DNA from: Dastarcus helophoroides
Lineage: Eukaryota; Arthropoda; Insecta; Coleoptera; Bothrideridae
Assembly (NCBI GenBank): GCA_028583605.1
Contig: CM053328.1
Span: forward strand, 29,051,578-29,115,577
Direction of reading: 5' to 3'
Length of the DNA: 64,000 nt
Shown here: positions 1 through 10,988 of the stretch, piece after piece
How positions within the stretch are numbered: the stretch's first letter is position 1
Layout of the letters: each line of letters begins with the position of its first letter
Program-made: the position numbers and the translations under genes
Notes under the pieces: model-generated
Told to the model about the DNA's origin: nothing
Databases searched by the model: none
The model's input: the letters and a program-made list of their open reading frames with translations, nothing else

Positions 1-40
1 GTTGACTAATGACGAAGTTAGAAACGTTTAGAGCTGACCA

Positions 41-80
41 TATCATACTGATGAGGCCTAGTAAAGCCAAAACCTGTGTG
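41..80 (+). other. Decayed hammerhead-like motif
   Basis: The segment reads CTGATGA (48-54), a GGC/GCC stem enclosing CTAGTAAA (55-68), then AAAAC. That is the order of a hammerhead ribozyme core (CUGANGA, stem II, GAAA), but the invariant G before AAA is A here, so activity is unlikely. Motifs of this kind are known from the pseudo-LTRs of Penelope-like elements. I see no Penelope coding sequence next to it. Confidence 0.3.
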
Positions 81-100
81 TTGCTGTTGGTTGAAAATAT

Positions 101-595
101 TTTCAACTGTAGCACGTCCGATTGATTCATTACAGAAAATTTAATTTACAAGTACATGACATGTAAAAACTGTTGTTACATTTAAAAATTCTCAGATGCA
201 TGGTACCGGTGTATTTTCTTATGCATAAAGCAGGACGACGTATATTTACTTAAACGGCGACACCCTTGCCCTTTCTAAAATGGAACGCGGCATTTCTTTT
301 GTGTCAGGAGAAGGGGTCTAAAATAATTTATCTGTTGATTTGCATTTTTCGCATCTAAGTTGAAAAAAGTTTGAAGTACGGTTGCCTTTGCTCGAACCAA
401 ACTCGACTTTAAGAATTCTCTTTAAATCCCTCCAGCCGCGCATTTTTAAAGTAACGACATGAAAGAAAAACTCCATTGTTGTATAATATATGATCCGACT
501 TTCTTGTGCATGCTATACAAAGTAAGATTTATAACTGGATCGTTCGCTAATTAAATTGAGTTGTTTAATGGATCGATAGAAAATCAAGAGGTATG
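101..595. other. Unassigned AT-rich sequence
   Basis: No convincing open frame, repeat or element end is seen here. The short frames present have AT-rich, protein-unlike composition. Confidence 0.4.
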
Positions 596-599
596 TTTA

Positions 600-760
600 T
601 TTTTTTACTTATGAATGGAAATTAAAATACAAATCTCGTCCCTTGAAACCAAGAGAGATTAAAAACATAACAAAGGTTGCTCTAACGCGTTTCGATAGCC
701 AAGCTATCATCTTCAAAGAGATAAAGCTTATTGCTATTGACGTATTTATTTTTTATTGCT
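600..760 (-). repeat. Single arm of the foldback/Penelope-type repeat
   Basis: This is one arm of a repeat found at least eight times in the window. It contains the block AAACCAAGAGAGATTAAAAA, then CAAAGGTTGCTCTAACGCG, then TTTCGATAGCCAAGCTATC and CATCTTCA. The inverted partner arm is absent, so the copy is truncated. A 70-codon frame over this arm is only the repeat read through. Confidence 0.6.
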
Positions 761-845
761 ATTATTTATTTCTGTATTATAAATATTCGACTTCCAATAG
801 CTTTAAGTTCCACTTATTAGTAAGTGTTCAAAATATTAATTATAT

Positions 846-1184
846 TATAGGGTAACAAAATGTACTTACAAAATTTGAATTAGTGTTAGTGTAGTGTAAA
901 GAACTCTCTAGAAACATTTGATAATGGAAAGCGGCCGCAAAAATAAATTATATGGCAGATAAACGCTCCAGACGCCTCCACAATCTATAATCATATGTGT
1001 ACGGAGATCCGTTCGAGAAAACCGAAAGGGTATAAATACACGGTCGTCTTTCCCACGGTCAATTAATTAGTCAGATAGTCTGATAGCAGTTAAGCGAATT
1101 ATAAATGTGGTGTTGTGAAATAAGTTCGAAATAAAGTGTTTACAATTCACGAAGTTTTAATTTTCGAACAGATAACACGCAACA
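846..1184 (+). mobile_element. Solo LTR of a Gypsy-type element, diverged
   Basis: The sequence aligns by eye with the LTR of the intact Gypsy element at 10593-15110 and with the solo LTR at 17065-17401. It shares a GGAAAGCGGCCGC block, a GGCAGATAA block, a TATA box (GGTATAAATA, near 1028), an AATAAA (near 1131), and the end ACACGCAACA. It is flanked by ATAT on both sides (842-845 and 1185-1188), the same 4-bp duplication as the other two insertions. The start carries a small insertion relative to its relatives. No internal coding region remains, which fits LTR-LTR recombination. Confidence 0.6.
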
Positions 1185-1189
1185 ATATT

Positions 1190-1950
1190 AAAACGTATTC
1201 ATTTCTAGAAATTAACCAACTTGTAAAACGCCAACTTTCTTTAATTTAGCTGTTCTAGTTTATAGAATAATTACCATTTTAAAGTACAATTGGGAGTATT
1301 AAGGATTTCTTTGTACAATCGTTTTTATACTCCTTTTGATTCACTTTAAATATCCTTCAGGCATGTTTAATATTACAATAAAACGATCCCTTTAATAGGG
1401 TAAGAAATCTTTAGCATCTTTTGTAATTTCCTTCCAAGCTGTTAATTTTCAAAGGATCCTGCATACCTTCCTGTTAAACTCATAGTTTCTATTAAAACAA
1501 GATTTTCATATTTCCGTAACATGCTTTGATGCATAGTTCAACTGCTATTGCCACATTAATTGAATAAGTTTGTGAAGTGGATGTTATGCCAGAGGAATAT
1601 TTAGCGATGTTCTGCTTTGATTAAAATTTGCAAAGGTGAGAATCTTGATAAAACAAATCAAGCACGTAATGATTTAATTAAATGTAAACGCTTGAATAGG
1701 TGTTACATTCTAATTCGTGGAAGTGTATATTTTACACCTGTAAGTGCACCCTTTTGATGTAGGGAATGTTGACTACTACTATTACAATTATTTAAATAGA
1801 ACTGTACGTTTCGTCTGTGTTATATTAAACTATAAAAAAAACAAAATACTTGCCTTCATCCAGAAATAATACATTAATCGAATTGAATAAAAAAAGGAAA
1901 ATATAAGTTACTTGTAAAACCACCCTTTTTTAGAGTTTAAGTAGAGTCCT
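1190..1950. other. Unassigned AT-rich sequence
   Basis: No gene, element end or repeat unit is recognisable. Only short frames with biased composition are present. Confidence 0.4.
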
Positions 1951-1954
1951 TTTT

Positions 1955-3500
1955 GTCAACACTAAATTACATGGAAAGTCGAATTTCTAGATTAAATGGG
2001 CCGACATTTAAGAAAAAACCACGAGACCGAATTCAAAATAAAAATCGAAACATTCGAAAAATTGCGGAAATTATCAAAAGAAGTTTAATTTTATTCAAGA
2101 ATTCACATTATTTTCAAACAAAAAAAAATCTTTTTCTCGAAATTTTCTAAACATTTTATCAGTGAAATTATCAGATTTCTATTAAAATTTCGGCCCAATT
2201 TTGGAAAAATATAATAAAGACATTGAATTTTGAGGTACAAGGTAATATTTTAAGAATAAGAGGAATTTTGAAAATAACAATTGCGTAAAGTGAAATTAAA
2301 TATTGAGGTTCCAAAAATATAAGATTTGTGGAAAACTGCTACCGAAATTTCGAGAAGAAGTTTGAATTTTTTTATAAAAATTTCAAAAATTTTAAAACAA
2401 AGTCTGTTTTGAGAGCAAAAAAATGTTCGTTATGAAGTTAAGAAAAAGACGAATTTCGAGAAACAGAACCAATTTTTGGGAAAAATAAAACCTAATCTTT
2501 CGAGAAAGCTCAAAAAGCGTTGAAATTTGGAAGTCAACAACAACGAATTTTGTGAAAAAAAAGAGAACTTTTCAAAGGCGAATTTTCGATAAAAAAATCG
2601 CAATTTCCAAAAGTATTTTTCTCAAAATTGTGATTTTTTTTATTTTAATTTCGACACGATATTAAAATTTTTCGAAAGAAGCTGAATGCTATCAAACGTT
2701 TGGCTTCAATTTCAACTTCTCTGGTTTTCCCTCAAAAGTGCAAATTTTACAGGTTTTCCATCCAATCATCAAATTTTCTGCAACTTGGGGACAAAAAGTT
2801 GAAAATTGAGCTCTATTTTTACTTTTTTAAAGAGTTAGAAATTTATAATTGAAATTTTGAGTTAATTTCAACAAAACAGATTACTGTTTAATTTTTAGGT
2901 ATGGAATTTTAGACTCATCTTTTACGATAAAATCGCTCGGAGGGACATCAGTAAAAAAACATTAATTTAATTATAAAAATTATTAAATTTTTCTAGATCT
3001 GATCAGAAAAAATTTTTTGTAAATTCTCACTCTTCGGTCAAACTTTAGACTCTGCATTGAAATTTATAATTTCAACCCTTTCCAAATTTAGAAAATATCT
3101 AAATTTTAACTTTTAACCTAAAATTAAAATTTTACAATAAATTATAAAAAAATAAACAAATTGAGAAAAACTTAATTTTGTGTAAAAAAATTTTATTTTT
3201 AGATTTTTTTGAGTTCTTTTCACTTTTTTTCTCAATTTTTTTGTTGATATTATTTTAAATACAAAAAAATAGAATTTTCAACTTTAAACTGGGAATATTG
3301 ATTTCTTTCAACATTCTCCAACGCATACACATAAAAATTTGGTTTAAATTTAAAAGTTAAAGTTAAAAGTTTAGGAAAAGATTAATTTTTGGAGATATTG
3401 AACTTTATCTTAACATTTTGAGCTCTCTGAAAAAAAGAACATTTCAAGATAATTTAGGAGCACGTTTGAAATTTCAATTATCTGTAGAATATTTTGAATT
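1955..3500. repeat. Low-complexity block of the AAATTTCGA type
   Basis: This AT-rich block is dominated by recurring AAATTTCGA / TCGAAATTT cores separated by A-runs (to about 2720), then by mixed A/T runs. Spacing is irregular at roughly 15-30 bp. Similar blocks recur throughout the window. No coding sequence is supported; the 65-codon frame at 1953 has composition expected from the block. Confidence 0.5.
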
Positions 3501-3525
3501 TATTATTATTGTTATTATTATTCTT

Positions 3526-3770
3526 TTTTGGTGAACGGACTAGTCTCCTTGGTTATCTTCAAAAATCGAAATACAAATCTTGTTCCCTGAAAGATTAAGA
3601 AAGTTTTAAAAGTCACAACAAAGGTTGCTCTAACCCGTTTCGATAGCCAAGCTATCATCTTCAGAAGATACTCTCTGATTCTCTATGGAGATGATAGCTT
3701 GGCTATCGAAAAGCTTTAGAGCAAGCTTTATTGTGTTTTTTAATCTTTCAGGGAATAAGATTGGAATTTA
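3526..3770. repeat. Foldback repeat: left terminal palindrome of a Penelope-like element
   Basis: The left arm starts GGTGAACGGACTAGTC and runs through AAATACAAATCTTGTTCCCTG to TCGATAGCCAAGCTATCATC. After a short loop (about 3668-3690) the sequence turns round as GATGATAGCTTGGCTATCG and repeats the arm in reverse. It lies directly upstream of a Penelope-like coding fragment, and an arm of the same repeat closes that fragment at 4279-4427. This suggests the repeat is the pseudo-LTR of the element. Confidence 0.6.
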
Positions 3771-3917
3771 CATATTTATTTTTTGAAATTCATCTTTAGG
3801 TTTAAAGTTTCCTTACAGAATGATAGAAAACTAATGATAAATTGGAATTTTTTTCGAAACCATTCTTTGATACTTACTTAAAAACATTCTTCGGGAAAAA
3901 ATATTAGTATTTTAGAA

Positions 3918-4271
3918 AACCTCTCTTCGCAGCATTTTGACAAAGCTGAATTAAGCCTTTTGAACAAAGGGCTTAATTACGCCCTGCCATCCTCCCGCAC
4001 TGGTTTGGAAGATGTTGCGGCCATTGAGAGCACCTTGAGTTCCATGGCGGACGGCACTAAAAACTATGTGAGGGAGGCTTGCAGACAAAAGCTTTCTAGA
4101 AATCTAAAAAACGTAAAACCATCACACGTAACGAATAGAAATATTGTCCAAAGACTGCGAGAGAAAGATTGTTTTTATGTAAAGGCAGATAAAGGTAATA
4201 AGGTTGTCATTCTAGATACAAAGGACTATTACGAACGAATTGACAAACTCATTAGTAATGGCCCCTATTAA
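3918..4271 (+). pseudogene. Penelope-like element polyprotein, N-terminal fragment
   Basis: An open frame of about 118 codons reads LSSQHFDKAELSLLNKGLNYA near the start and FYVKADKGNKVVILDTKDYY near the end. The LLNKGLNYA start and the KADKGN-VILD-DY block are characteristic of the region just before the RT palm in Penelope-like elements. All RT motifs, the linker and the GIY-YIG domain are missing. The frame stops at 4271 and passes within about 15 bp into the terminal repeat. The upstream limit is where similarity fades, not a start codon. This is an internally deleted, non-coding copy. Confidence 0.65.
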
Positions 4272-4278
4272 AAAATTA

Positions 4279-4427
4279 CCAGTACCTCTCTGAAGATGAT
4301 AGGTTGGCTATCGAAACGCATTAGAGCAACCTTTGTTGTATTTTTTAATCTTTCTTGGTTTCAGGAGAAAAGATTTGTATTTCAATTTTTAAAGATAACC
4401 AAGGACCAGTCCGTTCCACCAAAATAC
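4279..4427 (+). repeat. Right terminal arm of the Penelope-like element with hammerhead-like core
   Basis: The arm reads CTCTCTGAAGATGATAGG, then TTGGCTATCGAAACGCATTA and GAGCAACC, and continues through TTTTTAATCTTTCTTGG to CCAGTCCGTTCCACC. The first part can be drawn as a hammerhead: CTCT/AGAG stem I, CTGAAGA, a GATAG/CTATC stem II, GAAA, a two-pair stem III and a TT cleavage position. There is one extra T between CTGAAGA and stem II. With the inverted arm at 3526 it bounds a 0.9-kb element. Confidence 0.5.
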
Positions 4428-4439
4428 GAATTTTACTAA

Positions 4440-6400
4440 AAATTTTTAATATTTTTTAAAGTCTCGAATTTTCTGCAGATTTTTACTTTTTAAAATTCAA
4501 ACTTTTAAAAATGTTACCTCTTTTTGACAATTTCGACGTGATTGTGTTAAATTTCAACTTATCCTCAAAAATTTGTCCATTTAATATCTTTCCTAATTTA
4601 GACTCTTTTAAAAAATTAAACTTTTGAAAAAAAATGAACTTGTTTTTCACACAAATAATTTAAATTTATTTCTAACAAAAATTTTACTAATTGCCCTAAC
4701 GCCATATGAAAAACTGTGGGATTGAAAATGTTTTCTCTTTTTCTGAAAATTTTATGTCCAGAATATAGAATATTTCTCGAAATTTGAACGTTTTTTAATT
4801 CGTATTTCCTTGAGGAATTGGACATTTTTGAAAATGTCAAAATGTTGACTTTTGTCGTTGTATTTTGACCTTTTTGTAAATTTCGCCTCTTGAAATGTTC
4901 GATTTTATTTAGCATTTCGATTTTAAAAGTTGACCTTTTTTAATACTTTTGATATTAATAATTTCGAGCTTTATCAAAATACTGATTATTCTTCAGATTT
5001 TCCTTTTTTAGAACACTCTTTTTCAATTTAGGCTTTTATAACCCTTTCACGACGTGCTATTTTCCTATTTTTAAGTATGCCCCTAAGGCGGGCAGTTTTC
5101 GAGGTTTGAGGAATCGTATGGTTATAGCATATACTTACCGAAAAAGTACGATAATCGGCGCCTCTACAAGAATATTGTACTAAATTAAAAATATAATTCG
5201 GATAAATACAGTCTTCGACTATTTGTCACATTTTTTTAACACGGGAATATACTGTCTTCGGCGGGAAAAGGTTAAACAATTCAAATGCCTTAAAGTCATG
5301 ACTTTTAAAAAATATTATTTTTTTTTAAGTTTCAATTTTCGAGTTCTCTAAACCTCTTAACTTCTTGAAAAATATTTATGGACCTTTTTTCAAAATAACC
5401 ACTTTTCTAAAAGTATCGATCATCGTTTAAAGCTGTGACTTTTCCTTAATTTGAGTTATTTTAAAAATATCGACTTTTTTCAAAATTGAGGGTTTTTCTT
5501 ATTTTAATTATAGTAAACTTGATTTTCCTTTGAAAAAATCGACTCTTCTTCTAAAAATTTAGTTTATTTTGTAACATTGCTTTTTTAAAATATTCAACTC
5601 GTTTTGAAAATGCTAGAAAAATTATCCTTTCATAAAAATTTCTACTTTTAAAAATTTCTTCTTAATCCATAGTTGATTTTTGAAAATTTCAATTTTTTTT
5701 AAGATTTTAGCTTTTCTCGGATTTTTTTTCTAAAAATTCGACTCTTTTGGAAAATTCCACTCGTTTTGAAAATCCCACCGTTTTTGAAAATTTCGATTTT
5801 GTTTTGAAAATATCAATTAAAGTTTTTTAAAATTTTCAGTCACAAAATTCTGAGCTGTTTAGGAGTTTTTAACTTTCTTAGAAGTTTTCACTTTATTTTA
5901 CAAAAGCTTGCGTTTTTCTCTTAACATCGATTTTATTTGAAAAATTTTACTTTTTTGGAAAATCTTGATTTTTTGAGAAATGGTCTTCTGTTTTAAATTT
6001 TGACCTATTTGAAAATTTGCTTTCAAATTTTCGCCTTTTTAAAAATTTTTCATCTCTTAAACAATTTTTTTTCAAAACCTAAAATTTTGACTCTTTTTCA
6101 AAATTTAGTCTTTTATTTTGACCTACCAATTTTCGAATTTCGATTTTTTCAAAATTTCAATTTTATGAAGATTTCCACTTTTCTCGAAATTTTAAATTTT
6201 CGAAGTTAAAATCTAAATGTTTTGAAAAAGGTAAAGCTTTCAAGTTTACACTCGAAACGTTGAAAAGGAAAAATCAAAATTTCAAGAAAAAGATCAAAAT
6301 TTATTCATTAAAAAATTCTGTAGGTGAAAATCGGAAAAAATTTCCTGGATGGTTAAAATTGCAAATACCTTGATTAAATGTAGTTTTATTCTGATAAAGT
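4440..6400. repeat. Low-complexity block, T-rich polarity
   Basis: The block is built of quasi-periodic TTTTGAAAATTTCGACTTTT-like units, irregular in length, with the T-rich strand on plus. Short frames inside are by-products of the composition. A different insertion-like segment interrupts it at about 5036-5274. Confidence 0.55.
5036..5274. mobile_element. Possible piggyBac-type MITE
   Basis: This segment of ordinary base composition sits inside the T-rich block. It starts TAACCCTTTCACGACG and ends CGGCGGGAAAAGGTTA, which are imperfect inverted repeats. Ends of the form (TT)AACCCTTT are common in piggyBac-related non-autonomous elements that duplicate TTAA. The left TTAA is not intact (TATAA) and the inverted match is short, so the call is weak. 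Confidence 0.3.
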
Positions 6401-6458
6401 GGCATAAATACAGTTTTATTTGAAATTAAACAAATTCTCATTGTTAATGACACTTTTA

Positions 6459-6606
6459 TTTGGTGGAACGGACTGGTCCTTGGTTATCTTCAAAAATTGA
6501 AATACAAATCTTGTTCCCTGAACCAAGAAAGAAAAAAAGAAAGAGCACCTTGTGTTGTGTTGTTTAATCTTTCTTGGTTTCAGGGGACAAGATTTGTATT
6601 TCAATT
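6459..6606 (-). repeat. Short foldback repeat copy
   Basis: The copy begins TTTGGTGGAACGGACTGGTC, runs to CCCTGAACCAAGAAAG, and then turns round to TTTAATCTTTCTTGGTTTCA and ACAAGATTTGTATTTCAATT. The central hammerhead-like part seen in other copies is deleted. The terminus GGTGGAACGGACTGG is the conserved outer end of the family. Confidence 0.6.
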
Positions 6607-6609
6607 ACA

Positions 6610-6885
6610 ATTATTGCAATAAACACCAACCTCACCATTTAACAACATTGAATTTTTGTTTGTGATTTCAAAATAATAGCCCTTATCGTAAGCTTAAATG
6701 GTTTTTATGTTATAGTAACCTAAATCCATATTTTTAGAATTTTGGTCTGCCTGTCTGTTTGTCCTGGCTAAGTTTGGATACGACCAAACTGATTTTGATG
6801 AAAGTTCACCTAGAAGTTAGGGTGTTTTCTTGGTCATCTTTTAGACTCCTTCTGCCATCGAAATAGTTTTTATTTACTGTAGTCT
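6610..6885. other. Unassigned sequence with a GTCTGTCTG-type tract
   Basis: It contains CTGCCTGTCTGTTTGTCCTGG followed by a GATTTTGATGAAAGTTC stretch. This resembles a motif common in insect non-autonomous repeats, but I cannot define element ends. Confidence 0.3.
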
Positions 6886-6889
6886 TAAA

Positions 6890-9140
6890 ACACTTTTACA
6901 TAATTCATAAACCTTATGGTCATCTGCCACAAAAGATATAAAAACGCAATTTTGTCAGCCAAAACCTATCCGGGGGCAGACACCTAGTCGGACCACAATC
7001 GCGTTATTGCAAGTGTGAGAATAAAACTTAAAAAAGTCAAACAGTCCGCCACAAAGAAAACAATGAATCCCAGAAATTTAATATAAGAAAAAATATATAA
7101 TGAAACGAAAACAACAATAAATGATAACCTGAGAAAAATCAAGGCGAGAACCTCAAAAACAATGAACCTAGGTAAAAGATGGGGGACATGTAGGAAGCCT
7201 TGGTTACAACCAACAAGAGAAAGAAGAAACTGCTGGATGACCCAGGAAATAATTAAGTTGACGAAAGATAGAAGACAACATAAAATAAAGAATATTAACG
7301 AATACAGAGAAATTCACAAAAATATCAGGAAGAAAATTGGAGAAGCGAAAAAAATTGACAGAGAAATTCATAAAAACATCAGGAAGAAAATTAGAGAAGC
7401 GAAAAAAATTGGCTCACAGAACGATGCAAAGAAATAGAAGAATTGGATAAGAAATACGATAGTTTTAAAAGCACAAGAAGATCAAAGAAATGACAGGAAC
7501 TCAAACTAACAAACCCTCAAATATTCTCAAAGATGACCAAGGCAATGTCATTGGCGACTAAAAAAAAAAGTAGCACAATGGACCAACCATATCAAACAAC
7601 TATTTCAGGACGACAGAAGAAAGTTAATGCTACAAACAACGGAAGACACGGAATCAACAATACTAAGATAAGAGATAATTTATGCCACAAACAACACAAA
7701 GAGTGGCAAAGCTGTGGGACCTGTCGAAGTATCTATTGAACTGTTAAAACTCATCGATGAAGACTGTATAGATAGCTTGGGTGAACTTTTTAATCTGATA
7801 TATAGGACAGGCACAATCCCTAGACAATGACTTCAATCGACCTTTGTGGCAATACTCAAAAAACACCATGCAACAACCTGGGCAGACCGTAAAACTATGG
7901 TGCGCGGACCATAGAATCATAGCCTTAATGAATCATACGCTTAAGGTACTTAAGGTACCAAGAAACTAGAAAATGAAATTGAAGACACCCGGTTTGGCTT
8001 TAGAAATGGCACGGGTCTAAATGTACTAGTTCAAAGATGTCTTAATATGAACTACAATATGTATTTGTGCTACGTGGACTTTGAAAAGGCCTTCGATAAG
8101 GTCCAACATGACAAATTGATAGATATTTTAAGAAGTAAAAACATTGACAGTCGTGATGTGAAAATAATATCTCATTTATATTGGAACCAAACTGTCAAAA
8201 GCACAGTGGACGACCAATTGATCAAAAGCATTAAGATTCAGAGAGGGGTCTGACAGAGCTGTGTGCTACCGCCAATGCTTTTCAATGTCTATAGTGAAGT
8301 AATATTTCGAGAGGCGCTATCGGATTCTACAGAGGGCATGACTGTAAATGGGGAGATCGTCAACAATTTATGTTTTGCCGTTGATACAGTGATAATGACT
8401 GATGATATTGACAATTTGCAGAACCTAATGCAGCGCCTTAATATACACTGTAATCAATAGGGAATTAAGATTAATCGAAAGAAAACCAAGTACCTGATTA
8501 TTATCAAATTAATAATTGGAAACGCATGACTGAGGGTTGGAAACACGGGCATTGAAGGGGTAGAATACTACAAGTATTTGGGTACATAAATAACATCAAA
8601 CATAGACCAAAGGCACGTATTGAGATGACACGTCTGTCGTTTATCAAGCTTAAACAATTCCTATGCTGTGATGAAGACCTAAAATTGCGATTAGGAATAC
8701 TCTGGTGCTACATATTTTTCATTCTTCTTTACGGTTTAGAAGCATGGACACTAAAACAAACACATATAAATAAACTCATTGCTTTCGAACTTTCGTGCTA
8801 TAGAAGGACCCTACGAATCTTGGACCGATAAAGTGACAAATATAGAAGTAATGAGAAAGATCGGAAATGAAGCAGAAGTCCTCATAACTCTCAAAAAAAA
8901 AGTCAAATATCTAGGACATGTAATGAGAGGACAGAGACACTCAATACTACGACTAATAATATAGGGAAAAATTAGAGGAAAATATAACGTCGGAAGGCGC
9001 AGAATATCCTGCTTTAGGAATTTAAGAGAATGCTTTGAATGCAGCAGAGCTGAACTAAGCAGAGTGAGGGCCAAAAAGTTCGTATAGCCATGATGGTTTT
9101 CAAGCTTCGATAGAAGATGGAACCCGAAGAAAAAGAAGAA
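6890..9140 (+). pseudogene. Non-LTR retrotransposon (LINE-A) endonuclease/RT, 5'-truncated and frameshifted
   Basis: Read across frames, the segment carries the C-terminal part of an AP-endonuclease (TYPGADT then SDHN, about 6970-7000), a basic linker, an RT palm (CYVDFEKAFDKVQHDKLIDIL near 8070; CVLPPMLFNVYSE near 8260; FAVDTVIM near 8375 where the catalytic motif should be FADDTVI), and the usual tail (LLYGLEAWTL, KYLGHVMRG, then a basic stretch ending near 9090). At least five frame breaks and several stops are present, and the catalytic ADD has become AVD. It is a dead copy. The same family seems to occur at 25840-26560 on the minus strand (SAKTYP-AD--SDHN). Confidence 0.75.
7306..7413 (+). 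repeat. 54-bp tandem duplication inside LINE-A
   Basis: Two adjacent 54-bp units (7306-7359 and 7360-7413) encode REIHKNIRKKI-EAKKI twice. They differ at a few bases, so the duplication is not recent. It keeps the local reading frame. Confidence 0.75.
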
Positions 9141-9266
9141 GAATGGTTCTCTACAAAAGAGATTTCTGTACGAGTGATATAGTTCGTGAGTTGTCCATAT
9201 TTTAAATGTTTAGAAAACAAATAATTTTAATGCTAGTTAAATAAGAAAGTCAAATAAAATTCGACT

Positions 9267-9570
9267 TGACATCCGATTGCGCTGAAAACCCTTTCCCGAG
9301 ATTGACGCTTAATGACCGACTCATATGCAGGTGTCTATTCTAGAATCCATTAGAGGCTTCTCGAATAGAAACCTCTTGAAGAAGTGCCCGACATAAATAC
9401 AGGCGCGCGCCTGTATGCTAATTTATTTAGTTAGACAATTGAGGTCGGTGTCTTCATTCAGTATTTAATTAATGTTATTCGTTGTTGTACATTATATGCC
9501 TTATTGTCAGTTTAAGTGAAATGTTTTTAATTCACGATGTCTTTAAATCGAACCCGGTTAATATATAACA
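9267..9570 (+). mobile_element. LTR-like relic with TATA and heat-shock-type motifs
   Basis: The 3' half resembles the solo LTR at 846-1184 (an AATTCACGA-GT-TTTAA stretch, then TCGAAC and a final AACA). A TATA box (CATAAATAC, near 9392) lies just downstream of TATTCTAGAATCC and GCTTCTCGAATAGAAACC, which contain TTCnnGAA dyads. The start is uncertain and no matching target-site duplication was found, so the boundaries are approximate. Confidence 0.4.
9397..9416. promoter_or_regulatory. 20-bp perfect palindrome overlapping the TATA box
   Basis: ATACAGGCGCGCGCCTGTAT is self-complementary over all 20 bases. It overlaps the 3' end of the TATA-like CATAAATAC. Its GC-rich centre stands out in this AT-rich region. 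Confidence 0.6.
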
Positions 9571-9574
9571 GTAT

Positions 9575-10588
9575 TTTCGTAAATTCTTTATTTAATTTGC
9601 AGTTTCCAAATACGTTCGGCGTAAGTAAAGCAATAAAATATTTATAAATTTATCTCCTGTTTTTGCAGCTCGGTGTTAAATTGAAATAAGTTCATTTTAT
9701 AGGTGGTAAAACAGAACATTAATCAAAAATCCAATTTCAAATTGAATATTGGCGCAAAGAGAGAACTGCGGAAAGAGAAAACGCTTACAAATTCCAACCT
9801 TCCAATTATGCCAGACCGAAAGATGAGCAGAATGTTTTATTGGAATAAAACAAGGCTTAATCTAATGGTGGCGTATTACCTAACTCGTATAATAAGCTTC
9901 CATATCTGCTCGCTCTGTTGGTTTTACTAAAATTGCTTTTTCTTTGTCAGAAATAACGAACGCCGCCAATTTCCAATTATTACGAAACCAATCAACATTT
10001 TTCCTTACTCACGAAGCTTAATCTCTTTAAATCCGTTTGAGACATTTTCGGGTATATTTCGGTGTTAATTTGGTTTGTCGAGGTTTAATTAATTTCTATC
10101 TATCTTGGGGACCAGGGATCAGCGATGTTGACAAATCATTGATGATGACAACGATAACTGAATATCGAGGATCAATAATAATCGAACTCAGGACATCAAC
10201 GTTCTTTTACATCGATGTTTAAAAAAAAAATTAGGCGAAAAAAATAACATTAAATTGCAGGCATGTGCAGCTTATTGTTAGGCAAGGCCGCGGCAACATT
10301 TCGTCCGCCTTCGCAGGATTCACCATAGACCAGGTTCTTTTGATCAATATCTTGTTTTTTTTTTTAATTTCACATTCTCTGTAGGAGAATTTCGTCCCTG
10401 GTATGATTGATCTATTAAGTTGTCGTGCTTTTCTGCATTGATTGCATCACTTCAGTCGTTTTGGTGCTACTTCCACGAAGGAAGAGTTTAGCCTTTGGTA
10501 TGGTAGCCATACGGAGTTACCACGGTCTTGAATTTGATTTCCCTTGTTTCTTAAAAAATCCCCCACAATAGCGGCCAAAAAGTTGAAC
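9575..10588. other. Unassigned sequence; weak minus-strand frame into which Gypsy inserted
   Basis: No family is recognised. On the minus strand, from about 10590 down to 10380, a frame broken by one stop encodes a stretch with CNQC and YREC. If the Gypsy element is removed, the frame continues a few codons into 15115-15165. This could be part of an older transposase (a Cys-rich tail) but I could not match it. Confidence 0.2.
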
Positions 10589-10592
10589 ATAT

Positions 10593-10958
10593 TGTTACGT
10601 GCGTTATCGGTTCGAATTGATACACGTGATGGATTTATTCCCACTTTATTACTGAACTCAACTTGAATCACCACAATTTACAATTAACTCACTTCTACTA
10701 ACTTACTAATTGCACTGATTCTAACTGACTGACTCGAGGGAAAACTGACCGCCTTTTTATAGTTTCGGCCCGCGTTCTTCCAGAATTTTCGGCAGATAAG
10801 GCTTATCGAATGCCGAAATTTCTGGAACGCTTATCTGCCGTTTGTTTCGTTATCGCGGCCGCTTTCCCCTTATCAGAACCTTCTAGAAACCTTTTTTTAT
10901 TTACTAAATTCTACAATTCTATCCTAAATCTTATTTCATCTATTTACATTGCGTTACA
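10593..10958 (-). repeat. 3' LTR of the Gypsy element
   Basis: It matches the 14745-15110 LTR base for base as read. On the minus strand it holds a U3 with two perfect heat-shock elements, a TATA box (CTATAAAAAGG, complement of about 10752-10762), an initiator-like TCAGTCAGTT about 30 bp further on, and AATAAA signals (near 10633 and 10645). The terminal dinucleotides are TG and CA. Confidence 0.9.
10778..10827 (-). promoter_or_regulatory. Paired heat-shock elements forming a palindrome in the LTR promoter
   Basis: TTCCAGAATTTTC (10778-10790) and GAAATTTCTGGAA (10815-10827) each contain three alternating GAA/TTC pentamers at perfect 5-bp spacing, the binding site of heat-shock factor. They are arms of a 50-bp near-perfect palindrome with CAGATAAG/CTTATC in the middle. 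They lie about 15 and 50 bp upstream of the TATA box on the minus strand, where strong heat-shock promoters place such sites. The same pair occurs in the other LTR at 14930-14979. Inducibility is inferred, not shown. Confidence 0.7.
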
Positions 10959-10974
10959 CTGCCTCCCCCTTAGA
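10959..10974 (-). other. Polypurine tract of the Gypsy element
   Basis: On the minus strand the bases directly before the 3' LTR read AAGGGGGAGGCAG. This is the expected place for the primer of plus-strand DNA synthesis. Confidence 0.75.
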
Positions 10975-10988
10975 AATGATCGTCCCGA

